From NCBI GenBank assembly GCA_934045075.1, contig OW203727.1, positions 11,323,501 through 11,387,500 on the forward strand: a DNA stretch of 64,000 nucleotides, in the 5' to 3' direction. Both the position numbers and the translations under genes were made by a program. Of this stretch, positions 44,467-55,410 are shown piece by piece. This DNA comes from Yponomeuta sedellus (lineage: Eukaryota; Arthropoda; Insecta; Lepidoptera; Yponomeutidae). The notes under the pieces are model-generated. The model ran no database searches and was not told the origin of the DNA. It worked only from the letters and a program-made list of their open reading frames with translations. Position 1 is the stretch's first letter. Each line of letters opens with the position of its first letter.

Positions 44467-44838
44467 ATAATATAAAAATGTATCCCAGAATGTGTTGGTA
44501 AGCGCTAATCTCGAGAGCAGCTGAACCGATTTCGCTAATTATTTTTTTAGAATATTCCTTGAAGTACGAGGATGGTTCTTAAGGGAAGAAAAATAAAAAA
44601 AAATAAGAAATCGACTGTTAGGCGGTACGAAGTTCGCTGGGTCAGCTAGTTTGTAACATAAAAATGAATCGCAGAATGTGGTTGTAAGCGCAAATCTCAA
44701 GAGCAGCTGAACCGATTTCGCTAATTCTTTTTTTAGAATATTCCTTTACGTACAAGGATGGTTTTTACGAAGAAAAAATAAAAAAAATCAAAGAATCGAA
44801 TTTTAGGCGGTACGAAGTACGATGGGTCAGCTAGTAGA
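44467..44838. mobile_element. Two tandem Helitron-like ends
   Basis: Copies at 44467-44651 and 44657-44836 share 'gaaccgatttcgctaatt', 'ttttttagaatattcctt' and 'aggcggtacgaagt', and each ends 'gggtcagctagt'. A CTAGT end is typical of lepidopteran non-autonomous Helitrons (family knowledge). Tandem copies of this kind are common for such elements. Confidence 0.6.
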
Positions 44839-45374
44839 CAATAAAAACGGCAGGGGCTGAACAACTTTTAACTTTTTCTACGCTTCTTTGTATAGGGGCT
44901 TAACAAAGTTTGTTACTTTGAAGGAGTTCAAGAAACTTGTTATCATTCGTAACTACTAAACAACTTCTTATGGGTTACCGTCATATGACAGCATTCCGTT
45001 TATAATATGACAGTATATTATTATTTAGGTAACATAAATGAAAAAACACAGTTCGATTAAAATCAGTAAAGTTTTAATATAATAATTATTATATTTTTAT
45101 CATGTTGTTTATAGAGCCTCCGTCTTCTATTAGGTTTGGGGCCATAACAGAGCAATATACTACAATAACGCAACACTGATTCATAGTATTGTTGGTAAAA
45201 TGCCCCCCAAGATATAACACAATACGATAAAATAAAATCATGTTAGCAATTTAAATCGCGATAACGGTAACGTAAGGGAACATGCCTTTTCTTAGAGAGA
45301 GAAAGAGAGAGAGTATGGGCCATGACGTGTGCCCACCGCGAGTTCGCAATTTGAAACGCTGTGGTATGTGAACA
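44839..45374. other. No supported gene
   Basis: AT-rich; a short (GA)n run at 45295-45314. Confidence 0.4.
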
Positions 45375-45516
45375 CCGGTACAATTCCACCGAACTGCGAT
45401 GCCCAACCCGCATGCCCAGCGTGGGGATTATGGGCATTACCCCTTATAATACCACAACGTGGCGCTCTTTAGGGGAGGGCTATGGCCAGCAGTGGACTAG
45501 TATAGCCTGACGACGA
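45375..45516 (+). mobile_element. RTE-tail retroposon
   Basis: 'ccggtacaattccaccgaac' to 'gtatagcctgacgacgatgt'; near-identical to 34353-34500. Confidence 0.8.
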
Positions 45517-45527
45517 TGTGAACACCA

Positions 45528-45690
45528 CAGACACTCATATTTCCTCACGACGTTTTTCTTCACCGTTAGCGAGTTATATCGATACTGCAACTTCACAAAT
45601 GCAGGTAACTTAGGAAACAAAGTCATTGGCACATGCCGGGATTCAAACCCACGGCCTCCCGAATGTGAGGCCGGCGTGCTACCACGCTAC
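45528..45690 (-). mobile_element. tRNA-derived SINE, family E
   Basis: 'ttcaccgttagcgagt', 'aacaaagtcattggcacatg' and a head with 'gggattcaaacccac' (box B, one change). Confidence 0.8.
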
Positions 45691-46029
45691 CTTTTTAAGA
45701 AATAACAAGCATATAATCTATATAAGCATCACTTTTACTCTACACAACAAACTGCACTGCATTGAGATAAAAAACAGGATATGACTCATATGAGAAAGTC
45801 AACGTTCACGGCATGAAAGTTTGGTTTTATCGAGACAGACATTATATTTCACACGTAGTACTTGGAAACACTCGATTAAGAACACATTTTAGAAATCGAA
45901 TAGCAAATGTTAGTTAAATAAACGCTTAAATCACACCATGCTTTTTATCAACATCGTCTTGATGTTACTTATTTAAATAAATGTTATTCGTTGCGGCATA
46001 CTAACCCCCAGTTTCACATACTATAATAA

Positions 46030-46115
46030 TAATTTAACCTACCGTTGACAGCTGTCAGAATTTTTTGTACACACTTATGTGGTCAATTAGCAGCTAGTAA
46101 CAGTAGGTATCATCA
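46030..46115. mobile_element. Diverged inverted-repeat element
   Basis: 'acctaccgttgacagctgtc' and 'agtaacagtaggt' flank 'ttttttgtacacactta'; relative of 13338-13414. Confidence 0.5.
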
Positions 46116-46223
46116 AATTGTCATTGTTCGAGGAATACTCAGTAAATGTACCTATTTACACCTACATTGGTACATTTAGCACAAACACAACACAATTCTT
46201 CTCACCATGAACAATTAACGACA

Positions 46224-47141
46224 CTATGAACCAGTTCTTTGGCCATAAATCCTTGAAACAACCCTATAAATGACGTCGACGGCACAAGGATTGTTGCCGT
46301 AAGGATTGATTGTTTGTCGAAACGGACACCCTTGGTCTTCAAAGCACTTATAAGTTGCTGTTTTTTTGTGGCAGCAAGTGAGTATTGCCACATCGCAATC
46401 GGTTGCTCTACTGACCTGTACAGGTCTAAGAGGGTTAACCGTTGTCGGGTTAGGTAAAGGTGGTCTGGCCATTGGGTCAAAAGAGCCAGCCCCGGCTTCA
46501 GGATTCGGTAGGCCTGCCTGACTACTTCCGTGCTCCACTGGTGGTGGCGGTCTACTGGTCGGCCTCGACGGTGGAATAGGATCAAATGAAAGCTCCCTGA
46601 TGTATTCCTCTTCATCTTCAGTTTCACCTCCGTCTGTGTTATTCATGTCGGTGCCACCGACACGGGTATTCGTATCAACAGGTGAAGGGCTGGGCGGACC
46701 TGGAGTGGCTGGCTCCGGTCCAGAGGTGCTCCTGTCATCGGTTGGAGGACACCCGCAGCCAGTCAGTTGTGGTACAAATATCACGGGCAAGTAACCACGC
46801 AAAGGCTGCTGCCACCTAAATTGGTTGGATTGTCTCACAAGTGAAGAGATCTCTTTTACTTGTCTGTAGATTTCTCTGAACGGATCTTCTTGGTCTTCGT
46901 CGACAAATGGCGAGGGGGCGTAAAATGGAGGTACCCCAAAGTTGGGAAAAGGGTACCACCGCTTGTGTCGTTGGCCTTGCGTGTGAACCGAGGGTGTGGC
47001 ATCTTTGAGTGTTTCTACTTCGTGTCCATAACTTGCCTCTTCTACTGTAGCTACTGTTTCTGATTGTGAAATGCTGTTGGGTATAGCGAACACCATCGAT
47101 AACGCCGCACAGCTCAGAATATAGTGCAGCAATATATTCAT
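46224..47141 (-). CDS. Secreted proline-rich six-cysteine protein, gene B
   Basis: 305 residues, one open exon. Residues 1-19 are a signal peptide (MNILLHYILSCAALSMVFA|IPNS). A dibasic furin-like site, R58-H-K-R61 before W62, could release a propeptide. Residues 62-132 are aromatic/proline-rich and end LTGCGCPP (C129, C131). Residues 133-245 are a low-complexity Pro/Ser/Thr/Asp/Glu linker (EDEEEY, RPPPP). The C-terminal module has cysteines at 249, 256, 257, 266, 272 and 286, pattern C-x6-CC-x8-C-x5-C-x13-C, then RIYGQ, closely matching gene A (SFYGQ). The ATG directly follows 'tttcctcttttcag', a strong intron acceptor, which fixes this start. A candidate promoter lies at 48388-48396. No AATAAA is evident downstream; 'catg|gtgaga' 14 bp after the stop could be a 3'UTR donor. 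Function unknown; probably extracellular. Confidence 0.82.
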   Translation of the reverse strand: MNILLHYILSCAALSMVFAIPNSISQSETVATVEEASYGHEVETLKDATPSVHTQGQRHKRWYPFPNFGVPPFYAPSPFVDEDQEDPFREIYRQVKEISSLVRQSNQFRWQQPLRGYLPVIFVPQLTGCGCPPTDDRSTSGPEPATPGPPSPSPVDTNTRVGGTDMNNTDGGETEDEEEYIRELSFDPIPPSRPTSRPPPPVEHGSSQAGLPNPEAGAGSFDPMARPPLPNPTTVNPLRPVQVSRATDCDVAILTCCHKKTATYKCFEDQGCPFRQTINPYGNNPCAVDVIYRVVSRIYGQRTGS

Positions 47142-47837
47142 CTGAAAAGAGGAAAAAAAACAATCATTGAATGGGGTACGGGGACGATATAAGAAACTAT
47201 TGGTCGTAATAGGTTACTATTATATTATACTAGTTTTCGTATCAGATTAAAAAAACATTTAAGAGGGCACAAGAATAGTGATTTTGGCGTCAATTTAAAG
47301 TGCACTTTATGTTTTGTCCTTAGTCTAAGTTATGTGCTTTCGACCTTCTGTAACATTTTTTCTTATGTATCATAGCACTGTAATCCTCAATTATTCGGGA
47401 TTTAGTCAAAGCACTCCGTTTGAATCCAGTATTAGTTCGAGATGTTTCATTAATAAAATTTTGTAAATTTAAATAATTGCATGAAACTTTTGAGAAAGAT
47501 ACCAATTTATCACAATTATTAATTAGATTCATTAAAGAGTAAAAAAAATGCTATATTGAGCGATCTCCGACAGTTCTTTATGACATGCTAGCAATGACCG
47601 ACTGTGAATGACGTGCCGTGAATGAGTGATTTGAAATGACAAATAGTTATTCAATAAATATTTTCAATTTAACTCCAACCGGCTACTTTGTACCTAATTT
47701 AAATTTTATTTTACAATAAAACCGGGCAAATGGAGGAATGGGTACGTTCCCAATGTAAGTGATAAACCGAAATGGAATTTTCAACCGACACCGACTCATT
47801 AAATTTCCGAAAATTGAGTTTGTTCAGTCACTTGACG

Positions 47838-48000
47838 TGGTCTCAAACTAGGATACCCTGTACTATGCTAAGCACGAAAGGACGTCACAAACATGAAAAT
47901 ATACCCCGACTGAGGCCACTTGTACAAATGTATGACAGCCCCCAGTGGGACTCGAATCCACGACCTCTGTTATGGTACCCAAGCGCCTCATCGGCTTTGA
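47838..48000 (-). mobile_element. tRNA-derived SINE, family D
   Basis: 'caaactaggataccctgtac', 'ggacgtcacaaacatgaaa' and a head with 'gggactcgaatccacga' (box B region); minus sense. Confidence 0.75.
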
Positions 48001-48019
48001 AATTTACAATAAATTTTAC

Positions 48020-48090
48020 ATTACATTGCATAAACTCACGCCTATATCCTGAAGGGGTAGCCAGAGACCAGTGTATACCACTTGCCACTA
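48020..48090 (-). mobile_element. LINE 3' tail
   Basis: 'aactcacgcctatatcctga' and 'ggggtagccagagac' are the inverse of the 3905-3940 LINE end. Confidence 0.65.
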
Positions 48091-48306
48091 TCCTATCAAA
48101 CCAAATTTGCCTGTGTTGCATAAATGGTAGTGCCTGCTCGTCGGCGAGTGGCGAATTTCAAGATAATAAATAACACGACACAATTTAGGTGCTTACATAC
48201 CTAGAAATTATTACTTACCAGTAAATTATTCCTAACCACTAAACGCTTAAAAAGCTATACATATATTTTACTGTTTATGAGTGCATTATGTGGTCTGCTA
48301 TCATAC

Positions 48307-48371
48307 CCAGGCAGAGTCTTTAAAACAGCAACTACGCTGAGCCTCTGTTCTATTCATCACGCACCTCTTTT
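48307..48371 (-). other. Candidate first exon of gene B
   Basis: Runs from a possible start site 25 nt after the TATA box to the proposed donor. It contains an ATG (48359) that would be in frame with the gene B ATG if spliced as proposed, yet would hide the signal peptide. This weakens the exact model. Confidence 0.25.
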
Positions 48372-48387
48372 GAGCGCACTTGAGTAC

Positions 48388-48396
48388 CTATTTATA
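48388..48396 (-). promoter_or_regulatory. TATA box candidate for gene B
   Basis: 'tataaatag' on the minus strand, upstream of a 'gctcaaaag' start-like word and a plausible donor. No coding gene other than B lies downstream on this strand. Confidence 0.35.
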
Positions 48397-48869
48397 CAGA
48401 AACATCTGTATTTTGAACTTGAGTAAGGAATAAAGACTTGTTTATATTTTATTTATTTTTGGCATATTTCCTTTAAGATCCAATGCAAAATAGATTTTTT
48501 ATGAGCTGTCGTGACAACAGTGGCAAACGGGAAAAACAGAGTTTAAGGTCTAAGTCTTACGCATTCATTCATAAGAACGATGACTATGGGTTTTAAGTTA
48601 CGTAAAGTGGGGAGCAAAGATGAACATTCACACAATGTCAGATGAATTCACTACAGTCCGATAGTACTACGTCAATGCGCCAGCGAGACATTAAGCCCGA
48701 GCCCCTCATACCGCCGAGTGTGATAAAACTGCAGTTAGTAGTTTACAATAATTCCAAGTAGAATGCGTGGCGGAGTCGCTTTGGTAATCTGTGGGTTAAT
48801 ATGTGATCTTGCCTGTGACTGGCAGACGTTTCCTAGACTTTTGTTTGCGGTGGCAAGTAAACGTCTGTC
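48397..48869. other. No supported gene
   Basis: Intergenic DNA upstream of gene B; short AT-rich runs only. Confidence 0.4.
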
Positions 48870-48886
48870 TATACTATTTTTATTTT

Positions 48887-49178
48887 TAATGCACTAACCC
48901 GTGCTAAGCACCAATTCAAAAACCTATTTAGAGGCTAAAAATTTCACCCATGCCGGGATTCGAACCCGCAACCTCTGGCTATCCGTGCCAGCGCTCTTCC
49001 AATTGAGCTAATGGGCGACTCACCAGCATCAGTGAAATTTCGAACCTCTTTACACTATTCTCTGTATTACCTACAGGCAGCGACATCTGGATTAAGTAAA
49101 TTGCATCACTTACAGCCCCGACTACCTACTTTGCAGTTAGGTTTTTACATCGGAATGATATCACTGTACCCACATGAT
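48887..49178 (-). mobile_element. Complete tRNA-derived SINE, family A
   Basis: 292 bp between 17-bp direct repeats 'tatactatttttatttt' (48870-48886 and 49179-49195), so its limits are known. In sense (minus) order: a leader of about 150 bp beginning 'catgtgggtacagtg' and containing 'gaggttcgaaatttc'; the tRNA-like block; tail 'gcctctaaataggttttt' to 'gggttagtgcatt'. Confidence 0.92.
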
Positions 49179-49302
49179 TATACTATTTTTATTTTCTAGT
49201 GGACTAAATTAAATAATTATAATAAAATACTTATAGAGTAATTTTATGAAAGGTTTTTTTTCACTGCCGCAAAAATGTACATTTTTAATTTATGTGCTTT
49301 AA

Positions 49303-49471
49303 GCCAGGTTTTCACGGTCTTAGTGCGCTCGGTCCGAGTGCGCCATCCGAGTAAACTAATGCTTCTGATTGGCTATTTTGGCGTTGTCACGAAAAACCGT
49401 CCAATCAGAAGCATTAGTTTACTTGGATGGCGAACTCGGACCGAGCGCACCAAGACCGTGAAAACGCGGCC
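49303..49471. repeat. Imperfect hairpin, about 70-bp arms
   Basis: Arms include 'ttttcacggtctta', 'gcgctcggtccgagt' and 'ctaatgcttctgattgg' with their inverses; a roughly 29-nt loop. 49480-50395 has no supported gene. Confidence 0.85.
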
Positions 49472-50397
49472 TTAGTCCGCCGATCCCAGAACTGTCAAAT
49501 TTTGACATTTTAGTGCCACAAACCGATACCGAATGAATCGAAAGCGGTACCGAAACTTCAGCATCATAATTGGACCGAAACCGACTTTTTTTTACTAAAC
49601 CCATCTGAAACCGAAAGCAGAATTTCGGTCGGACACTGCACATGTGAATTACATAAATGCACATTCAGTCTAATCGCCACGGAAGCGGTTTTTGCCATAA
49701 CCTACATAGAACAAAATTGCATTTTAATGTGAAATCCATTATGTTCAAGCAAACTTATGCCCGTTTGTTACGTGTGGTTATGAAGCTGTTAACGTTTACG
49801 AAAGATATTTGAATTGTTGTTTATATAGTTATACATTTAATGGGTGTAACCGCGATTGTTTTTTATTTATTTACTTAGATTATATTTAATTCGAGAAATG
49901 GTTTCGACCATTTTGCCGTGGTTATACAGTGACTATCGTGTGTAGACTAAAGGAGTTGTCGCAAATCAGAAATCATAAATTATTCGAAATTACGCAGGAA
50001 GAAAAATCGATGCAATTACTTAATTTTGTTGAATGAATTTAATTTTAATTTTAAAATTTTCGCGCCCTGCGTTTTGTGTCTAAACATTGTAATGTTTGCC
50101 TTTTTAATCAGTCAAAATTGCTTTTCCAACAACGACTTTGTTCATTATCGGTTGCAACCAAACATAGTCATCCTACCGAGGAAGTCGTGGGTGAAGTAAA
50201 TCAGTTGTTGCGATGACGTCATCTTGAATTATCTAAATCCACCCTTAATGGCTGCTCTTAACTTAGCCTTTCAATAAAGTTAGTTATAAATGTAAATAAA
50301 AAATTTCGATCAGCTAAGTAGTTAAATGTTTTAGAAAATGCTATATTTTACTACAGGGCGTTGAATTAGACGGCTGATTTAATGATTTGGCGGCGTC

Positions 50398-50455
50398 ATA
50401 CACACAAACTCACGCCTGCATCCCTGAGGATTAGGGAGATAACATAGTTTGCCAC
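50398..50455 (-). mobile_element. LINE 3' tail trace
   Basis: 'caaactcacgcctgcatccc' is the inverse of the LINE end near 3930. Confidence 0.5.
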
Positions 50456-50488
50456 TTAAAGAATTTAGGTAATTAAGTTTTATTGACA

Positions 50489-50575
50489 AATGGTACCTCT
50501 CCCATTTCTTTGTAATTATTTTTAAACGTATGCGACGTTTAAAAATAATTACAAAGAAATGGGAGAGGTACCATT
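50489..50575. repeat. Perfect hairpin, 41-bp arms, 5-nt loop
   Basis: Left arm begins 'aatggtacctctcccatttc'; loop 'atgcg'; exact inverse. No terminal repeat or target duplication of a known MITE. 'gagaggtacc' is then repeated at 50576-50590. Confidence 0.95.
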
Positions 50576-50883
50576 GGAGAGGTACAGAGGTACCAAGCAA
50601 CCTAATTAAGTAATGTATTAACAAGAATGGAAGTAGGTATTTAGATAAATTGCATCGAACGAATCTGGTTATTACAAAAGCCAAAATTCGCATGTTGCTG
50701 TGGAATCTCTCACGCTATGAAAATGTTGAAATATTAAGTTTTGCGCAATGGTTCGTCTTTTTAACAGTCGAGTCTGTTGAATGTTATCTTGAAGGTTAAT
50801 TAATTTGTGTATCTATTGTGATATTTAAAGAGACGTTTATGTGTGACAACCCTGACCACGATCGGCCATTAAGTTTTTTTTGT

Positions 50884-51115
50884 GGTAGTGGAGCTGATAG
50901 TCGGGAGGTCGTTGGTTCAAATCCCGGCATGGACTAACGACTTTGTTTTTGAAGTTATATTATATTTATATTTACTTTATATTATATTTATATTATATTT
51001 AAGTTACTTTCTTTTGTGAAGTTTCAGGAGCAATATCACTTGCTAACTGTAAAGGAAAATATTGTGAAGAAATTTGAGTGTGTGAATACTTCAGATCTTG
51101 AAATTGCCCACCGTC
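50884..51115 (+). mobile_element. tRNA-derived SINE, family E (diverged)
   Basis: Head 'ggtagtggagctgatagt' with box B 'ggttcaaatcccggcat'; body 'caatatcacttgctaactgt' and 'aggaaaatattgtgaa'. An AT-rich expansion lies at 50960-51000. 51120-51940 has no supported gene. Confidence 0.7.
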
Positions 51116-51946
51116 GTCTCCAAGAGAGAGAGAGATTGCATAAAACAAAACGTAAATTCACTCTGTATTAGAGAAATCCTCCCTTTATGTTAATGACCGA
51201 CTTGCGATCAAAATCAAGAACGATAAAACAAAGACGTTGTTTTTTGGAATCAACCAAGGCCGAGACAAAATCACATTTTGAAAAAAAATCTATCGAAAAT
51301 TTTGTTAGTATTTACTGGCGATTATAGCAATTAATTTTAAAATTTTCTTCCAGTCGGACGTCCGATCTAGAGATTTACGCCTGTTTCCCGTACGCTAACA
51401 ATCTATTATTCTGTAAAGCTGTTCTTACGTGGAGCAAGCCGTCTCGTTTGCACGAGGTATCTTCTCAATTCGAAACAGAAATTCGATTTATTTGCCTGTA
51501 CGCTTAGTAAATTCAGATCAAATTTGATCCAATCAGGGTCAACATCGTCCAAACCTGAAAATGTAACCTAATTCCTTTATTGTTTTTAGTTTCAATAGGT
51601 AATCGCGCCAACTTGTAGTCCGTAAGTCTTACATGATATGTGATGTGAATGTTGTGTTTTTCAGTTATTGGATTCACACTGTGGCTTGATTTATTGTAAA
51701 TTGTGTCTATATTTATAAAGTGTGCGTCTGTTAAAGAACCTAAGAAATGAATAAAATTCTAGTAACTTCTTTATTTCACGTCATCACATTCTACTTTGTA
51801 TAATTTATGAGCTTGAAGAAGAAATTTAGTAGCTCGACAGTTCTGTTTCACATCATGGGGCACAATTTTATTAATTAATCAAAAACTTAGAAACTTATGA
51901 TAGTTCAGAATTCGCGCATTCCACGTGACCTAGTTAGTTAAAGATA

Positions 51947-52105
51947 CCTGACATTTCAGCCTCATAGTTGGGCCATTGTACGTAACAAGCGCTGAGATAT
52001 GTTAACACTTCAGACACTAGTTTCCGCACGATGTTTGTCATCGGGATTCTAACCCATAACCTCCCGATTGAGAAGCCGACATTCTACCGCTCTACTTTCA
52101 GAGCT
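51947..52105 (-). mobile_element. tRNA-derived SINE, family E (deleted)
   Basis: 'tagttgggccattgtacgta', 'acacttcagacactagtttc', then a deletion to the head 'cctcccgattgagaagccga'. Confidence 0.75.
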
Positions 52106-52340
52106 CTTCCACGTGACCTATCGCTGTTTATTATCACGCGGGGAAATCGCTCTCTTTCTGGCGTAGGCTTTTCTCTGTCCTCTCTTTCTAGCATAGTCAT
52201 TTAACTCCAACACTGACGACTAAAGTAAACTCGATCATTGAGACTGTCATTCTTTCTAATGTGTGTGAGGGTAATTGATAGTTTAAACCTTAAGTGGCCA
52301 AGGGGAAAATAGTTCCCACGTTAAATTGAACTTTATCACC

Positions 52341-52456
52341 TTGAATTAGAGTCCAAAACCAATAAAAAAATCATACTACCCATCCCTTATTAAGGGTTAG
52401 AATTAGAGTCCAAAACCAATAAAAAAATCATACTACCCATCCCTTATTAAGGGTTA
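52341..52456. repeat. Tandem duplication, about 58 bp
   Basis: 'gaattagagtccaaaacc' to 'cccttattaagggtta' appears twice in succession with no difference seen. The unit resembles the left end of the 11820-12080 element, inverted. 52460-53390 has no supported gene, but 'ttaataacctgtatggc' occurs twice (52567, 52811). Confidence 0.9.
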
Positions 52457-53396
52457 AAAGAAAGTAATTTACCTCGGTATTCTAAACATATATTCCTTCT
52501 TTCGGAAAAAGCTACTTTTAATGCAATCACAATGAATCATTGTTGTTAACACCTGCCTTCGCATTTAATAACCTGTATGGCAGAGAAAAACCCACATTTC
52601 TGCTTCGTAGCATAAAATCACAATAAATACACTTATAAAGTAATAAATAGAAAGAAAATATTTTTACAGTATTCCAAACATATGAAAGAATAAAATTTAT
52701 TTTTTAAAAGTTATTTTTTTCTGCGGAAAAGGCCACTTTCAATGCAATCACGATTGGATCATGAACATTGTTTTCTACACCTAGGTATTTGTTAAGACCT
52801 GCCTTCGCATTTAATAACCTGTATGGCGTAGAGAAAAACCCACTGCCTCGTAGCATAAAATAACAATAAACACATGCTTATAAAGAACCTCACCTTTTTG
52901 GAGAAGATTTCTAGGTTCCAACGAAAACAATACGTAATCTTGAAATAGCACGTTATCACCTACAACAGTCCGCCAGTCCGCCTACAATTAAACGATTAAT
53001 TGTTCGGATACGTATGACGGCAAGTTAAACGTATTTCGAGTCGATCGTATTTGTTTACGTTATTTTTTACGAGCGAGCACACGTCGCTCAGGCTGCCTTG
53101 CTGAGCAGAGGTCGCGTATAACTGAGTTGGCACGGCGTAGGCGCACCGAAGTTATGGTAGCAACGTTTATACTCTCTATAGATATGGCCCACACGTTAAA
53201 ATTGAACGTCTCGAATCGAGTGAATACTCATCCTTGCCTTGTGAGCTTCTTGGTGTGAGCCTTTTCAACCAGTGGTTTATTTGGGAAAAAAAAAATTAAC
53301 ACTTTTTATTATTCAATTTATTTGTTTGGTTTAAAAGATAGATCACAACCATTATTAAATATAACTATATGAAATAAAATAATAAGAAAACATTCC

Positions 53397-53433
53397 AAGT
53401 GCGAGTCGGACTTTCCCACAAAGGGTTCCCTAG
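53397..53433. repeat. Fragment of the 11058-type repeat
   Basis: 'caagtgcgagtcggactttc' and 'aaagggttccctagtat' are the inverse of the right end at 11530-11577. Confidence 0.7.
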
Positions 53434-53519
53434 TATAATTAATTTCATTATTTATTTTAAAAGTGATTTTTTTTATTACCAATGTGTATGTTTGTATCTT
53501 CAGCGTATTGGTCCAGACC

Positions 53520-53612
53520 ATTCATAGGTAGTCTGGAAGAGACCACATTAAGTTAAGAAATATTTGTGTAATTTCCATTTTTATGTACAATAAAGAGTTC
53601 TATATCTATCTA
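53520..53612 (+). mobile_element. LINE 3' tail
   Basis: 'gtagtctggaagagaccaca' to 'gtacaataaagagttc', the plus-sense form of the module at 7060 and 30185. Confidence 0.6.
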
Positions 53613-53659
53613 TTTGTTGTTATAGCGGCAACAGAAATACATCACTTGTGAAGATTTCA

Positions 53660-53704
53660 ACGCAGATTTTTTTAAACCTAGACGAGGTTTAAAAAAATCT
53701 GCGT
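53660..53704. repeat. Perfect hairpin, 20-bp arms, 5-nt loop
   Basis: 'acgcagatttttttaaacct', loop 'agacg', exact inverse; weaker pairing continues outwards. Confidence 0.95.
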
Positions 53705-53924
53705 CAGAAATCCTATGAGCAACGACTGGAAACAATTGGGCTCACTACGAACGCTTGACCGACGACAAAAGCTGGACCTCATAGAAACGTACCAAATCCT
53801 CACTTGGTAACCCGCAAGACCTTCACAACACAGACATTATTTTGCTTTTGACAACGATGTATGGATTAGTTCTATGTTTTATAATAAGTATATAAACTCT
53901 TTTAGTTGAGGACAATGAAAAGAC

Positions 53925-55410
53925 TAAGATTAGATTTTTTTGTCCATTTTTTATCCAAAATGATCTATATTTTGAAATGGATACCTAATTTAACTTGTAG
54001 CGTTCATTAAGTCGTAGTTTCTGTGGTACTATTTATTCGATCTCGCCCTCAAAGTTTATGTACTTACCAGGCGCTACGCGCCAAACAAAAAGACAAAAAA
54101 ACCAGGGCTAGATAGCATTAACGCCAACAACAGCCATTTTTTGCGTAAATGTTTTCTTTTTAGTCATAGGCGGAATATTAGATATTTTTGTCCATTTTTT
54201 CTCCAAAATGATCTATATTTTGAAATGGATACCTAATTTAACTGGTAGCGTTCATTAAGTCGCAGTTTCTGTGGTACTTTTTATTCGATCTCGCCCTCAA
54301 AGTTTATGTACTTACCAGGCGCTACGCGCCAAACAAAAAGATAAAAAAAACCAGGGCTAGATAGCATTAACGCCAAAAACAGCCATTTTTTTGCGTAAAT
54401 GTTTTCTATTTAGTCATAGGCGGAAGATTAGATTTTTTTGTCCATTTTTTCTCCAAAATGATCTATATTTTGAAATGGATACCTAATTTAACTTGAAGCG
54501 TTCATTAAGTCGCAGTTTCTGTGGTACTATTTATTCGATCTCGCCCTCAAAGTTTATGAACTTACCAGGCGCTACGCGCCAAACAAAAAGATAAAAAAAA
54601 CCAGGGCTAGATAGCATTAACGCCAAAAACCATTTTTTTGCGTAAATGTTTTCTATTTAGTCATAGGCGGAAGATTAGATTTTTTTGTCCATTTTTTCTC
54701 CAAAATGATCTATATTTTGTAATGGATACCTTATTTCTTGTAGCGTTCATTAAGTCGCAGTTTCTGTGGTACTATTTATTCGATCTCGCCCTCAAAGTTT
54801 ATGTACTTACCAGGCGCTACGTGCCAAACAAAAAGACAAAAAAACCAGGGCTAGATAGCATTAACGCCAAAAACAGCCATTTTTTTGCGTAAATGTTTTC
54901 TATTTAGTCATAGGCGGAAGATTAGATTTTTTTGTCCATTTTTCTCCAAAATGATCTATATTTTGAAATGGATACCTAATTTAACTTGAAGCGTTCATTA
55001 AGTCGCAGTTTCTGTGGTACTATTTATTCGATCTCGCCCTCAAAGTTTATGAACTTACCAGGCGCTACGCGCCAAACAAAAAGATAAAAAAAACCAGGGC
55101 TAGATAGCATTAACGCCAAAAACCATTTTTTTGCGTAAATGTTTTCTATTTAGTCATAGGCGGAAGATTAGATTTTTTTGTCCATTTTTTCTCCAAAATG
55201 ATCTATATTTTGTAATGGATACCTTATTTCTTGTAGCGTTCATTAAGTCGCAGTTTCTGAGGTACTATTTATTCGATCTCGCCCTCAAAGTTTATGTACT
55301 TACCAGGCGCTACGCGCCAAACAAAAAGACAAAAAAACCAGGGCTAGATAGCATTAACGCCAAAAACAGCCATTTTTTGCGTAAATGTTTTCTATTTAGT
55401 CATAGGCGGC
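53925..55410. repeat. Satellite array, about 247-bp monomer, six units, higher-order dimer
   Basis: 'cataggcgg' marks unit ends at 54165, 54415, 54662, 54909, 55155 and 55401 (spacings 250, 247, 247, 246, 246). Each unit includes the hairpin 'ggcgctacgcgcc' and 'tcgatctcgccctcaaagtt'. Units 3 and 5 share variants ('ttgaagcgttc', 'atgaacttacc'); units 4 and 6 share others ('tttgtaatggat', 'atttcttgtagcg'). The last four units are therefore a duplicated dimer. Open frames here are spurious. Confidence 0.93.

Larger units (their letters stand above)
47142..48306 (-). other. Inferred 5'UTR intron of gene B
   Basis: The acceptor (47142) is strong. The donor is proposed at 48306-48305 ('ctgg|gtatga' on the minus strand), giving 1165 bp. 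It contains SINE D (47838-48000) and a LINE tail. The acceptor is seen; the donor choice is inference. Confidence 0.35.

Noticed and set aside
50489..50575. Pre-microRNA
   Set aside because: Perfect 41-bp arms with a 5-nt loop lack the bulges and larger loop of animal precursors; similar unrelated hairpins nearby point to a mutational origin.
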